From Novosphingobium sp. TH158 (lineage in GTDB: Bacteria > Pseudomonadota > Alphaproteobacteria > Sphingomonadales > Sphingomonadaceae), in assembly GCF_002855555.1 (NCBI RefSeq), contig NZ_PKRT01000001.1, positions 2,136,001 to 2,200,000 on the forward strand: 64,000 nt of DNA. Reading direction: 5' to 3'. A program made the position numbers and the translations under genes. The first letter of the stretch is position 1, and every line of letters begins with the position of its first letter. A model generated the notes under the pieces. It did no database searches, was not told the DNA's origin, and saw nothing but the letters and a program-made list of their open reading frames with translations. Shown one piece after another: positions 46,752 through 56,079 of this stretch.

Positions 46752-49016
46752 ATGAACCTCACCCCCAAGTTCGCGCTCATCACGAGCTGTGCCGTCATGG
46801 CCCTGGCCTGCCCGGCCTTCGCCGAGGAAGCAGGCGAGGCCGCCGCAACGGATGACACCGTGATTGTCGTCAAGGGACAGGGCGAGGGGGAATCGCTTTG
46901 GACCTATGCGGGCAGCGCGACAGTGATCGACGGGCTCGATCTCGAGGCGCGCCGCTTCACCAATCTTGCATCGCTGTCCTATGTCGCGCCGAACGTCTCG
47001 CTGGACGAGATCGGCACCTTCAAGGGCGTGTCCAACTTTGCCATCCGCGGGCTGGGCGTGAACAGCTCGATCCCCTCGATCGACCCTTCGGTCGGGCTCT
47101 ATGTCGATGGTGTCTACCTAGGCATCAATGCCGGCACGGTATTCGATGCGCTCGACGTGGCGCGGGTCGAGGTGCTGCGCGGGCCGCAGGGCGTGGTTTT
47201 CGGCCGCAATACCACCGGCGGCGCGGTGCAGGTGCAGACCGCCGACCCGGACTTCGAGGAGTGGAGCGGGCAGGCCCGGCTCGGCATGGAAGGCCCGGTC
47301 GATGACGGGCGCGGATCGCCGATGGGCACGGCGCGGCTGGTCGTCTCCGGTCCGCTGGGCGACAGCCTGGCGCTGCGCCTTGGCGCGCTGCACGCCAGCG
47401 ACGGCGGCTATTTCCGCAACGCCCTGACCGGCGCACCGGTGGGCGGCTATGACAACACCGTCTTGCGCGCAGGACTCGCCTGGGCGCCTTCTGCAACCTT
47501 CAAGCTGACGCTGAAAGGCGAATGGAACCGCAGCGACGGCGATGGCGCGCCGACGCACAACAACGGCCAGAACCCGCGCGACAGCTTCTCCCTCTCGATC
47601 AACGAGCCGGGCTATCACCACTCGCGCTCGCGCTTTGTCACGGCACGGGCGGAATACGACGTGGGAGAAGGCGCGCTGACCAGCGTTTTCGGCTGGCGCA
47701 AATATGATCTCTCCACCCGTAACGACATCGATTCCTCGCCCGCCACGGTGTTCCATTCGGATACCCGCACCCGGCAGGAACAGGTTTCCAACGACCTGTA
47801 CTACACCCGCAGCCTTGCCGGACTCGACCTGACGCTGGGCGCTTACCTGTTCCACCAGTCCATGGGTTACGAGGAGGTCCGCTACCTGGCCGCCACGCAA
47901 TACGGCGGCGGGCGGATGACGCATGACCAGGCAGAGCTTTACGGGCAGGCCGTGGCCGAACTGGCAGCCGGCCTCAAGCTCACCGCCGGCCTGCGCTGGT
48001 CGCACGAGGCGAAGCAGGCCTTCGTCACCTATGTCCGCCCGCGCAATGCCTGCTCGGCGGTGGACGGAACCTGCCCGACCAGCGGGGTGAACGCGCTGAA
48101 CACGTCGGAAAACAACGGCTTTACCGACAAGGCCAGCTGGAATTCGCTGAGCCCGCGAATTGCGCTTGGCTGGCAGGCGGCTGACAATGCCTATCTGTGG
48201 GGCGGCTGGTCGCGCGGGCGGCGTTCGGGCGGCTACAACCTGCGCATCACCCAGCCGGCAGCCTTCGAGCAGGTGGCCATCGCGCTCGGCTCGCCAGCCT
48301 ACCAGCCCGAGCGGGTGGACAGCTTCGAGGCGGGGGTGAAGTGGCAGGGTGCCGGCGGCCGGATCGGGGTGCAGGCAACCGCCTTCCACAACGACGTGGC
48401 GAACCTCCAGCGCGAGATCAACGTGCCCTCGGCCTCGTCCGGGCTCGCTCAGTCGGTCTACAACACCGCCGATGCGCGCATTCGCGGCTTCGAGGTGGAA
48501 CTGTCGGCCCAGCCGGTGGAAGGGCTGAGCCTTTCGGCCAGCCTTGGCCATATCGATGCGCGCTACACCCGCGTGATGTTCGATATCAATTCGGATGGCA
48601 CCATCAATGCCGCCGATCTCGCGCTCGATCTGCCGCGTGCGCCGCGCTGGACCTGGGGCCTTGGTGCCCAGTATCGCATGTGGATCAGCAGCAAGGCGGA
48701 AATCACCGCCCGCGCTGATTTCCAGCACCGTTCGCGCTTTGCCTATACCGACAACAACTGGGGCTTCAATTCAGCCGCGAACCGGCTCGATGCCAGCCTC
48801 ACGCTGAACCTTGGCGATCCGGCGATCCGGTTTTCGCTGTTCGGCCGCAACCTGATGGATGACGTGCAGTTCGGCGGCGATACCCAGCTGCCTTTCGCGG
48901 GCGGCAGCTATTCCGACGGCAACAACCGGCCTTACGATCCCAGCCCGGCGGCAGGCACCTTCTCCCCGCTGGCCAAGGGGCGGACCGTGGGCCTGGAAGT
49001 GGCGATGGACTTCTGA
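46752..49016 (+). CDS. TonB-dependent receptor
   Basis: 754 residues. Signal peptide (MNLTPKFALITSCAVMALACPAFA), plug domain (about 40-160: RFTNLASLSYVAPNVSLDEIGTFKGVSNFAIRGLGVNSS ... VLRGPQGVVFGRNTTGGAVQVQT) and a 22-strand barrel ending in WLGYNLQW-like and VGLEVAMDF C-terminal strand. It imports a large ligand across the outer membrane using TonB energy. An inserted calcium-loop-like segment D611-D622 (DINSDGTINAAD) is seen before a late strand. Ligand unknown; the palindromic operator suggests ligand-responsive control. Confidence 0.93.
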   Translation: MNLTPKFALITSCAVMALACPAFAEEAGEAAATDDTVIVVKGQGEGESLWTYAGSATVIDGLDLEARRFTNLASLSYVAPNVSLDEIGTFKGVSNFAIRGLGVNSSIPSIDPSVGLYVDGVYLGINAGTVFDALDVARVEVLRGPQGVVFGRNTTGGAVQVQTADPDFEEWSGQARLGMEGPVDDGRGSPMGTARLVVSGPLGDSLALRLGALHASDGGYFRNALTGAPVGGYDNTVLRAGLAWAPSATFKLTLKGEWNRSDGDGAPTHNNGQNPRDSFSLSINEPGYHHSRSRFVTARAEYDVGEGALTSVFGWRKYDLSTRNDIDSSPATVFHSDTRTRQEQVSNDLYYTRSLAGLDLTLGAYLFHQSMGYEEVRYLAATQYGGGRMTHDQAELYGQAVAELAAGLKLTAGLRWSHEAKQAFVTYVRPRNACSAVDGTCPTSGVNALNTSENNGFTDKASWNSLSPRIALGWQAADNAYLWGGWSRGRRSGGYNLRITQPAAFEQVAIALGSPAYQPERVDSFEAGVKWQGAGGRIGVQATAFHNDVANLQREINVPSASSGLAQSVYNTADARIRGFEVELSAQPVEGLSLSASLGHIDARYTRVMFDINSDGTINAADLALDLPRAPRWTWGLGAQYRMWISSKAEITARADFQHRSRFAYTDNNWGFNSAANRLDASLTLNLGDPAIRFSLFGRNLMDDVQFGGDTQLPFAGGSYSDGNNRPYDPSPAAGTFSPLAKGRTVGLEVAMDF

Positions 49017-49026
49017 GACGTACCCG

Positions 49027-49689
49027 TCAGGCGCGCGGGCCGAACAGGGCGCTGCCCACGCGCACGTGGGTGGCGCCCAGCATGATCGCGGTTTCGAAGT
49101 CCTCGCTCATCCCCATCGACAGGCCGGAGAGGCCATTGTCTGCGGCGATCTTGTCAAGCAGGGCGAAGTAGGGTGCCGGCTCCGTATCCAGCGGCGGCAC
49201 GCACATCAGCCCGGCGACCGGAATGCCGGCGGCGCGGGCTTCGGCCAGCAGGGCGGGGGTATCGCCGATGGCGCAACCGCCCTTCTGCTCCTCCGCGCCG
49301 ATATTGACCTGGACGAAGCAGGGAACCTGCCGGCCTGCCTTGTCCATCGCCCTGGCAAGCGCTGCGACCAGCGAAGGCCGGTCAAGCGAATGCATGCAGT
49401 CGAACAGCGCAACGGCTTCCTCGGCCTTGTTCGATTGCAGCTGGCCGACAAGGTGCAGCGCAATTCCGGGGTGTGCTTCGCGCAGGGCGGGCCATTTCGC
49501 CGCCGCTTCCTGCACGCGGTTTTCGCCGAAAACGGTCTGGCCGGCAAGGATCAGCGGCTCGATCGCTTCGGCAGCATGCGTCTTGCTGACGGCGACAAGG
49601 GTGATCTCGGCGGCTTTGCGCTGCGCCACTTTTGCGGCTGCTTCGATGCGGGCACGGATATCGGCGAGACGGGTGGCTGGATCGCTCAT
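49027..49689 (-). CDS. YggS-family PLP homeostasis protein
   Basis: 220 residues. Binds pyridoxal phosphate via K36 in LVAVSKTHAAEAI and buffers PLP levels. Other marks: FGENRVQEAAAKW, HLVGQLQSNKAEEAV, GLSMGMSEDFETAI. ATG 49689. Divergent from the ThiE-like gene, whose start is 23 bp away. Confidence 0.95.
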   Translation of the reverse strand: MSDPATRLADIRARIEAAAKVAQRKAAEITLVAVSKTHAAEAIEPLILAGQTVFGENRVQEAAAKWPALREAHPGIALHLVGQLQSNKAEEAVALFDCMHSLDRPSLVAALARAMDKAGRQVPCFVQVNIGAEEQKGGCAIGDTPALLAEARAAGIPVAGLMCVPPLDTEPAPYFALLDKIAADNGLSGLSMGMSEDFETAIMLGATHVRVGSALFGPRA

Positions 49690-49711
49690 GGCGCGCTGCT
49701 ATAGCGATGCC

Positions 49712-50245
49712 ATGCCTGTGCGCCAGACCCAGATTCCCCGCCTCTGGCTGATTTCCGATGCGCGCAACGATGCCGTGCTGGATCGCGCGCTGAAACGGCT
49801 GCCGCGCGGCAGCGGGCTCGTGTTCCGTCACTATCACTTGCCCGATGGTGAGCGCCGCGCGCGTTTCAGCCAGCTGGCACGCGCGGCAAGGGCGCGCGGA
49901 CTGGCCGTGTTCCTCGCCGGCGATGCCCGGCAGGCGCGGCGATGGCGGGCCGATGGCGCCTATGGATCGTCGCAGCTGCTGGCAGGCGGGCCCGCCTGCG
50001 CGCGGCTGGTCACGGTCCACGGGCTGCGCGAACTGGCCCGGGCTGGGCGGGCAGATGCCGTGCTGCTTTCCCCCGTGTTTCCCACCCGCACACACCCCGG
50101 CGCGCCCTCGCTCGGGGCAATCCGCTTCCTGCTGATGGCGCAGAAGGCAGGAATTCCAGTGCTTGCGCTGGGCGGAATGACCGCCCGCCGGGCGGCGCGA
50201 CTGCCGGTGCACGGCTGGGCCGCCATCGACGGGCTGAGTCCCTGA
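49712..50245 (+). CDS. Thiamine-phosphate synthase-like protein
   Basis: 177 residues, TENI/ThiE fold: WLISDARNDAVLDRALKRLPRGSGLVFRHY, ARAARARGLAVFLAGDARQARRWRADGAYGSS, and DAVLLSPVFPTRTHPGAPSLG, PVLALGGMTARRA. It is shorter than true ThiE (about 210) and its phosphate-binding loop is modified, so it may be a divergent ThiE/TenI homologue rather than the working enzyme. ATG 49712. Confidence 0.75.
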   Translation: MPVRQTQIPRLWLISDARNDAVLDRALKRLPRGSGLVFRHYHLPDGERRARFSQLARAARARGLAVFLAGDARQARRWRADGAYGSSQLLAGGPACARLVTVHGLRELARAGRADAVLLSPVFPTRTHPGAPSLGAIRFLLMAQKAGIPVLALGGMTARRAARLPVHGWAAIDGLSP

Positions 50246-50339
50246 GGCGACGAACCGAGTCCGCCCCTGCAAGCTTCAATTGACGCGGACTCGCCCGCAG
50301 GCGCATTATGCGCGGCCAGACAAGCGGGGGTGATCACGA

Positions 50340-52697
50340 ATGGCAAGCCAGCCGATCGGAACGGTGCGCAGGCCTGCGGGCGGCAACTGGCGCGCGGTGA
50401 TGCGCCGGTCGCTTCGGCGCGCCAGCGAGATGGGCGGCGCGCTGCTGCTCTGGGCCGCCATGGCATTCCTTGCCCTTGCGCTGCTCTCGTATCACCAGAC
50501 CGACGCCTCTTCTTCCACCGCTGCCGGCGGGGTCACGCTCAACTGGATGGGCGAGGCCGGAGCCTGGGCGGCGGACATTGTCCTCATGCTGTTCGGCCCG
50601 GTCAGCGTGCTGGTCCTGCCACTGCTCTACGTCGGCGGGCGCAAGCTGTGGCGGCTGGCCGGAGACATCGAGGACGAAGCCCCGGCGCACCCCTGGTGGA
50701 ATTCGCTGATCGTCCTGTTCTTCGCCGCACTGTTCCTGGCGACGACGCTTTCGCTCGTCTGGCCAGATACCGGCGATTCACTGCCTGCCTCGGTCGGCGG
50801 GCTGGCAGGCATCATGGGCGAAAAGGCGATCCGGGCCATCGCGGGCCTCCTGCCGGAAGGCGGGCAGGGCTGGGCCATCTTCTTCATGGGCCTGCTGTCG
50901 CTGGTTGCCGGGGCGGTGCTGGCGGGTCGGGTCTTCGCCATTGACTGGGCGGGCCTCTTCGCCCTGCCCAAGGGCATGCCGCAGATGCCGCGCATTTCCG
51001 CCAATGAGGGTGAGGCACTGGTCCGCCCGCGCAAGGAGAAGCAGGAACGAGCCGCTGCCGCCGCCGCCGCTGCCGAGGCAGCCGCATCCCAGCCAGCCCG
51101 GCGCGCGCCCGAAATCAGCGACCCCACCCGTCCGATCAAGCCGGCCCAGCTTAACGCCCGGAGCCGCCAGGGCGACCTGTTCGACAATTACGAACTGCCC
51201 GGGCTCGAACTGCTGGCCGATCCGGCGCCCTCTACCGCGCCGAAGATCGACAAGCTGGCGCTGGAAAAGAACGCCCGCCTGCTCGAAACCGTGCTTGAGG
51301 ATTTCAACGTCAAGGGCACGATCGATGCCGTGCGCATGGGCCCTGTGGTGACCATGTACGAGCTTGAGCCCGCCCCCGGCATCAAGGCCAGCCGGGTTGT
51401 CGGCCTCGCCGATGACATTGCCCGCAACATGAGCGCGATTTCCGCCCGCGTCTCGCCGATCCCCGGCCGCACGGTCATGGGCATCGAGCTGCCCAATGCC
51501 GATCGCCAGATGGTCAGCTTCAAGGAGCTGATCGCCTGCGAAAAGTTTGCCAGCTCCAAGGCGTTGCTGCCGATCATCCTGGGCAAGGACATCGCCGGCG
51601 AACCGATCGTCGCCGATCTTGCCGCCATGCCGCACCTTCTGGTGGCCGGTACGACCGGTTCGGGCAAGTCGGTCGGGCTCAACGCCATCCTGCTCTCGCT
51701 GCTCTACCGCCTGACCCCGGCGCAGTGCCGCATGATCCTGATCGATCCCAAGGTGCTCGAACTGTCGGTCTACGACAATATCCCGCACCTGCTCTCGCCC
51801 GTGGTCACCGAACCGGCCAAGGCGGTGCGCGCGCTGAAATGGGCAGTCGAGGAAATGGAGCGCCGCTATCGCCAGATGAGCGAGATCGGCGTGCGCAACC
51901 TGTCCGGCTTCAACGAGAAGGTCTCCGCCGCGATCGCCAAGGGCAAGCCGCTGGGCAAGCGCATTGCCATCGGCTTCGATCCCGAAACCGGGGAGGAGGT
52001 CTACGAAGACCAGCAGTACGATTACAAGGTGCTGCCGCAGATCGTCATCATCGTCGACGAGCTGGCCGACCTCATGGTCACGGTCGGCAAGGAAATCGAA
52101 GTGCTGATCCAGCGGCTCAGCCAGAAGAGCCGCGCTGCCGGCATTCACCTGATCATGGCCACCCAGCGCCCGTCGGTGGACGTCATCACCGGCGTGATCA
52201 AGGCCAACCTGCCGACCCGAATCTCCTTCGCCGTCACCAGCCGCATCGACAGCCGCACCATCCTGGGCGAGCAGGGCGCCGAGCAGCTGCTGGGCAAGGG
52301 CGACATGCTCTACAAGCCGGCTACCGATCCGCTCAAGCGCGTCCACGGTCCCTTCGTCTCGGATGACGAGGTGTTCCAGGTGGCCGAGTTCTGGCGCGGG
52401 CAGGGCGAGCCTGAATACGTCGATTCGGTTACCGAGGAACCGGAGGACGCACCCTTCGGTTTCGATGACCTCGACGGGGCGAACGACAACCCGGAAGACC
52501 GCAAGTACCGCCAGGTCTGCCAGCTCGTCTTCGAAAGCCAGAAGGCGTCCGCCAGCTGGATCCAGCGGCAGATGGGCGTTGGCTATAACACCGCCTCGAA
52601 ATGGATCGAGCGGATGGAGAAGGACGGCCTTGTCGGTCCCGCCAACCATGTCGGCCGGCGGGACATCTACCGCGACCGCGACGGCAACCCCCTCTGA
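50340..52697 (+). CDS. ftsK: DNA translocase FtsK
   Basis: 785 residues. Four N-terminal membrane helices (about 30-200) anchor it at the septum; a short Ala/Pro linker; then an alpha domain and the RecA-like motor with Walker A GTTGSGKS (437-444), VELADLMVTVGKE-type Walker B (IVIIVDELADLMVTVGKEIE) and a C-terminal winged-helix gamma domain (QLVFESQKASASWIQRQMGVGYNTASKWIERME) that reads KOPS-type sequences. It pumps chromosome dimers during division. ATG 50340. Confidence 0.97.
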   Translation: MASQPIGTVRRPAGGNWRAVMRRSLRRASEMGGALLLWAAMAFLALALLSYHQTDASSSTAAGGVTLNWMGEAGAWAADIVLMLFGPVSVLVLPLLYVGGRKLWRLAGDIEDEAPAHPWWNSLIVLFFAALFLATTLSLVWPDTGDSLPASVGGLAGIMGEKAIRAIAGLLPEGGQGWAIFFMGLLSLVAGAVLAGRVFAIDWAGLFALPKGMPQMPRISANEGEALVRPRKEKQERAAAAAAAAEAAASQPARRAPEISDPTRPIKPAQLNARSRQGDLFDNYELPGLELLADPAPSTAPKIDKLALEKNARLLETVLEDFNVKGTIDAVRMGPVVTMYELEPAPGIKASRVVGLADDIARNMSAISARVSPIPGRTVMGIELPNADRQMVSFKELIACEKFASSKALLPIILGKDIAGEPIVADLAAMPHLLVAGTTGSGKSVGLNAILLSLLYRLTPAQCRMILIDPKVLELSVYDNIPHLLSPVVTEPAKAVRALKWAVEEMERRYRQMSEIGVRNLSGFNEKVSAAIAKGKPLGKRIAIGFDPETGEEVYEDQQYDYKVLPQIVIIVDELADLMVTVGKEIEVLIQRLSQKSRAAGIHLIMATQRPSVDVITGVIKANLPTRISFAVTSRIDSRTILGEQGAEQLLGKGDMLYKPATDPLKRVHGPFVSDDEVFQVAEFWRGQGEPEYVDSVTEEPEDAPFGFDDLDGANDNPEDRKYRQVCQLVFESQKASASWIQRQMGVGYNTASKWIERMEKDGLVGPANHVGRRDIYRDRDGNPL

Positions 52698-52724
52698 GGC
52701 GCGGGTCGCGCCGGTCCGGATCGC

Positions 52725-53906
52725 ATGGCAGAATATGACGCCATCATTCTCGGCGCAGGAGCCGCGGGCCTGTTCTGCGCGGCGCTGGCCGGGCAAAGGG
52801 GCGCGCGGGTGCTGCTGCTCGATCACGCCGATGCGCCGGGCAAGAAGATCCTGATCTCCGGCGGGGGGCGGTGCAACTTCACCAACCTGCACACCGCGCC
52901 CGACCGCTTCCTTTCGGCCAATCCGCACTACGCCAAGTCCGCGCTCAGCCGGTTTATGCCGCACGATTTCCTCGGCCTGGTCGAGGCGCACGGCATTGCC
53001 TGGCACGAAAAGACGCTGGGCCAATTGTTCTGCGATCAGTCGGCACGACAGATCGTCGCGATGCTGCTGGCCGAATGCGAAAAGGGCGGGGTGGACTTGC
53101 GCTGTGGCACGGCGCTGGGCGAAGTGCGCCACGCCGACGGGCGCTTCCATGTTGCGGGAGCAAGCGCCGCGCGGCTGGTGATTGCCACGGGCGGCCCTTC
53201 GATCCCCAAATTGGGTGCCACCGGCCTTGCCTATGACCTCGCCCGCCAGTTCGGTCTCAAGGTCGTGCAGCCACGCCCGGCGCTGGTGCCACTCACCCTG
53301 GCGGGTGAGGATGCGCTGTTCACCGAGTTGTCGGGTGTTTCGGCCGAAGTGGTGGCGCGCTGCAACAAGGCCCGCTTCCGCGAGGCGGCGCTGTTCACCC
53401 ATCGCGGCCTGTCCGGCCCGGCCATCCTGCAGGTCTCCTCGTACTGGCAGCGCGGCGATGAGATCGGCATCGATTTCCTGCCCGATGCCGCGGGCGAATG
53501 GCTGCTCGATGCCAAGCGTGCCCGTCCGCGCAGCAGTCTCGCCAAGGTGCTTGGCGAAACCCTGTCCGAGCGGCTGGCCGTGCGGCTGACGGAACGGATC
53601 GGACTGATCGGCGAACTCGGAAACATGTCGGACAAGGCCCTGCGCAGCGCACAGGCGCGGCTGGCGGACTGGCGCTTCATGCCCAACGGCAGCGAAGGCT
53701 TCGCCAAAGCCGAAGTGACCGCAGGCGGGATATCCACCGCCGACCTTTCATCGCAGACCATGGAAGCGCGTCGCGTGACGGGGCTTTATGCCATTGGCGA
53801 GGCGGTCGACGTGACCGGCTGGCTGGGCGGCTACAATTTACAGTGGGCCTGGGCGAGCGCCCATGCCGCCGCGCTGGCGATTGCCGAAGCGGTGCAGGCG
53901 GGTTAG
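52725..53906 (+). CDS. HI0933/YhiN-family NAD(P)/FAD-dependent oxidoreductase
   Basis: 393 residues. Rossmann fold at the start (AIILGAGAAGLFCAALAGQRGARVLLLD), then KKILISGGGRCNFTN, the family signature, and the C-terminal GLYAIGEAVDVTGWLGGYNLQWAWASAHAAALA. A TusE/flavoprotein of unknown substrate, sometimes annotated as BaiN-like. ATG 52725. Confidence 0.92.
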   Translation: MAEYDAIILGAGAAGLFCAALAGQRGARVLLLDHADAPGKKILISGGGRCNFTNLHTAPDRFLSANPHYAKSALSRFMPHDFLGLVEAHGIAWHEKTLGQLFCDQSARQIVAMLLAECEKGGVDLRCGTALGEVRHADGRFHVAGASAARLVIATGGPSIPKLGATGLAYDLARQFGLKVVQPRPALVPLTLAGEDALFTELSGVSAEVVARCNKARFREAALFTHRGLSGPAILQVSSYWQRGDEIGIDFLPDAAGEWLLDAKRARPRSSLAKVLGETLSERLAVRLTERIGLIGELGNMSDKALRSAQARLADWRFMPNGSEGFAKAEVTAGGISTADLSSQTMEARRVTGLYAIGEAVDVTGWLGGYNLQWAWASAHAAALAIAEAVQAG

Positions 53907-53915
53907 CCAGAAGGC

Positions 53916-54506
53916 ATGAGCGAGAGCCGCGAACCTCCCAAACCCGTAGTGCCGGGCCGGGCCTGTGGTTCGTGCACGCTGTGCTGCAAGGTCATGGCCA
54001 TTGGCGAGCTGGACAAGCCGGCGGGCCAGTGGTGCCCTCACGTGCTCACTGGCAAGGGCTGCTCGATCTATGCCGAAAGGCCGCATTCCTGCGCCGCGTT
54101 CGGTTGTGGCTGGCTGCATTGGCAGGAGGCGGGCAGCCACTGGCTCCCGGCTCGCGCGAAAATGGTGATCGCCGCACAGGATGGCGCGCGCCTTGCCGTC
54201 CATGTCGATCCGGCGACACCCAACGTCTGGAAAACCGCCCCCTACTATGCCGATCTCAAGCGCTGGGCCCGCAACCCTGCGCGATACGGCTTCCGGCAGG
54301 TGCTGGTGGCCGTGGGACGGCGCATGACGGCCATCCTTCCAGACCGGGACGTGGAACTGGGCGAGGTGCCCGACGAGGCGATCGTTGTCAGCGGGCCGAC
54401 GGGTGGAGGACGGCACGCGGCCTTCGTCGTCCGTCCGGACGATCCGCAATTTGCCCGCGTGCGTGCCGGTGGAAGCTATGTGGCAGGCGGAAAGGGAACG
54501 TCCTGA
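53916..54506 (+). CDS. YkgJ-type cysteine-cluster protein
   Basis: 196 residues. N-terminal Cys cluster CGSCTLCCKV ... WCPHVLTGKGCSIYAERPHSCAAFGCGW matches the zinc/iron-chelating YkgJ family, but the C-terminal 100 residues are specific to a smaller subfamily. Function unknown. ATG 53916 follows the flavoprotein gene by 9 bp. Confidence 0.85.
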   Translation: MSESREPPKPVVPGRACGSCTLCCKVMAIGELDKPAGQWCPHVLTGKGCSIYAERPHSCAAFGCGWLHWQEAGSHWLPARAKMVIAAQDGARLAVHVDPATPNVWKTAPYYADLKRWARNPARYGFRQVLVAVGRRMTAILPDRDVELGEVPDEAIVVSGPTGGGRHAAFVVRPDDPQFARVRAGGSYVAGGKGTS

Positions 54507-54522
54507 GGCCGGTTGCCAGTAA

Positions 54523-54542
54523 ATCGTTTCACCTGTAACGAT
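54523..54542. promoter_or_regulatory. Short inverted repeat upstream of ald
   Basis: ATCGTT (54523-54528) and AACGAT (54537-54542) around 8 bases, 20 bp before the ald ATG. It could be an operator for an Lrp/AldR-type activator, but the arms are short. Confidence 0.35.
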
Positions 54543-54562
54543 ATCGCCAAAGGAGAGAGGCC

Positions 54563-55674
<1,112 letters not shown>

Positions 55675-55678
<4 letters not shown>

Positions 55679-56079
55679 CCATCGAACGGCCCGAAGGGTT
55701 CGGCAACCTCTGCCGGAACGCGGGCAAGGCGGCCGCTGGCCCTGTCGATCATGGCCCAGGTGGAGCGTGCCGCCACGATCACCTTTCCGGCGGAATTGCG
55801 GAACTCCACGCAGCGATCGAAGCGCGCGCCGCTCGGCCCTTCGGGGATGAAGGTTTCGGCGGTGACGCTCTCGCCCTCGGCAATGTTGCCGCGATAGTCG
55901 ATCTCATGCCGGGTCACGACCCAGACGTACTTCGCCTGATGTTCGGGCAAGGCGGCAGCCTCCCAGTGGGCCGTGGCGAGCGCCTCCATCCACTGTACCC
56001 AGACGGCATTGTTTACGTGGCCCATGACATCGATGTGCTCGGGCGCGGCGGTGAAGGTCAGGGTGTGGCGGTTGCTCAC
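55675..56079 (-). CDS. 4-hydroxybenzoyl-CoA-type acyl-CoA thioesterase
   Basis: 134 residues of the hotdog fold: HIDVMGHVNNAVWVQWMEALATAHW with the acidic active-site D near the start, VTRHEIDYRGNIAEGESV and FIPEGPSGARFDRCVEF. It hydrolyses acyl-CoA; chain length unknown. GTG at 56079 overlaps the peptidase stop (GTGA), so it is translated after ptrB. Confidence 0.87.

Noticed and set aside
50778..53402. About 870-codon minus-strand frame opposite ftsK
   Set aside because: Runs through two well-conserved opposite genes, so it is a shadow.
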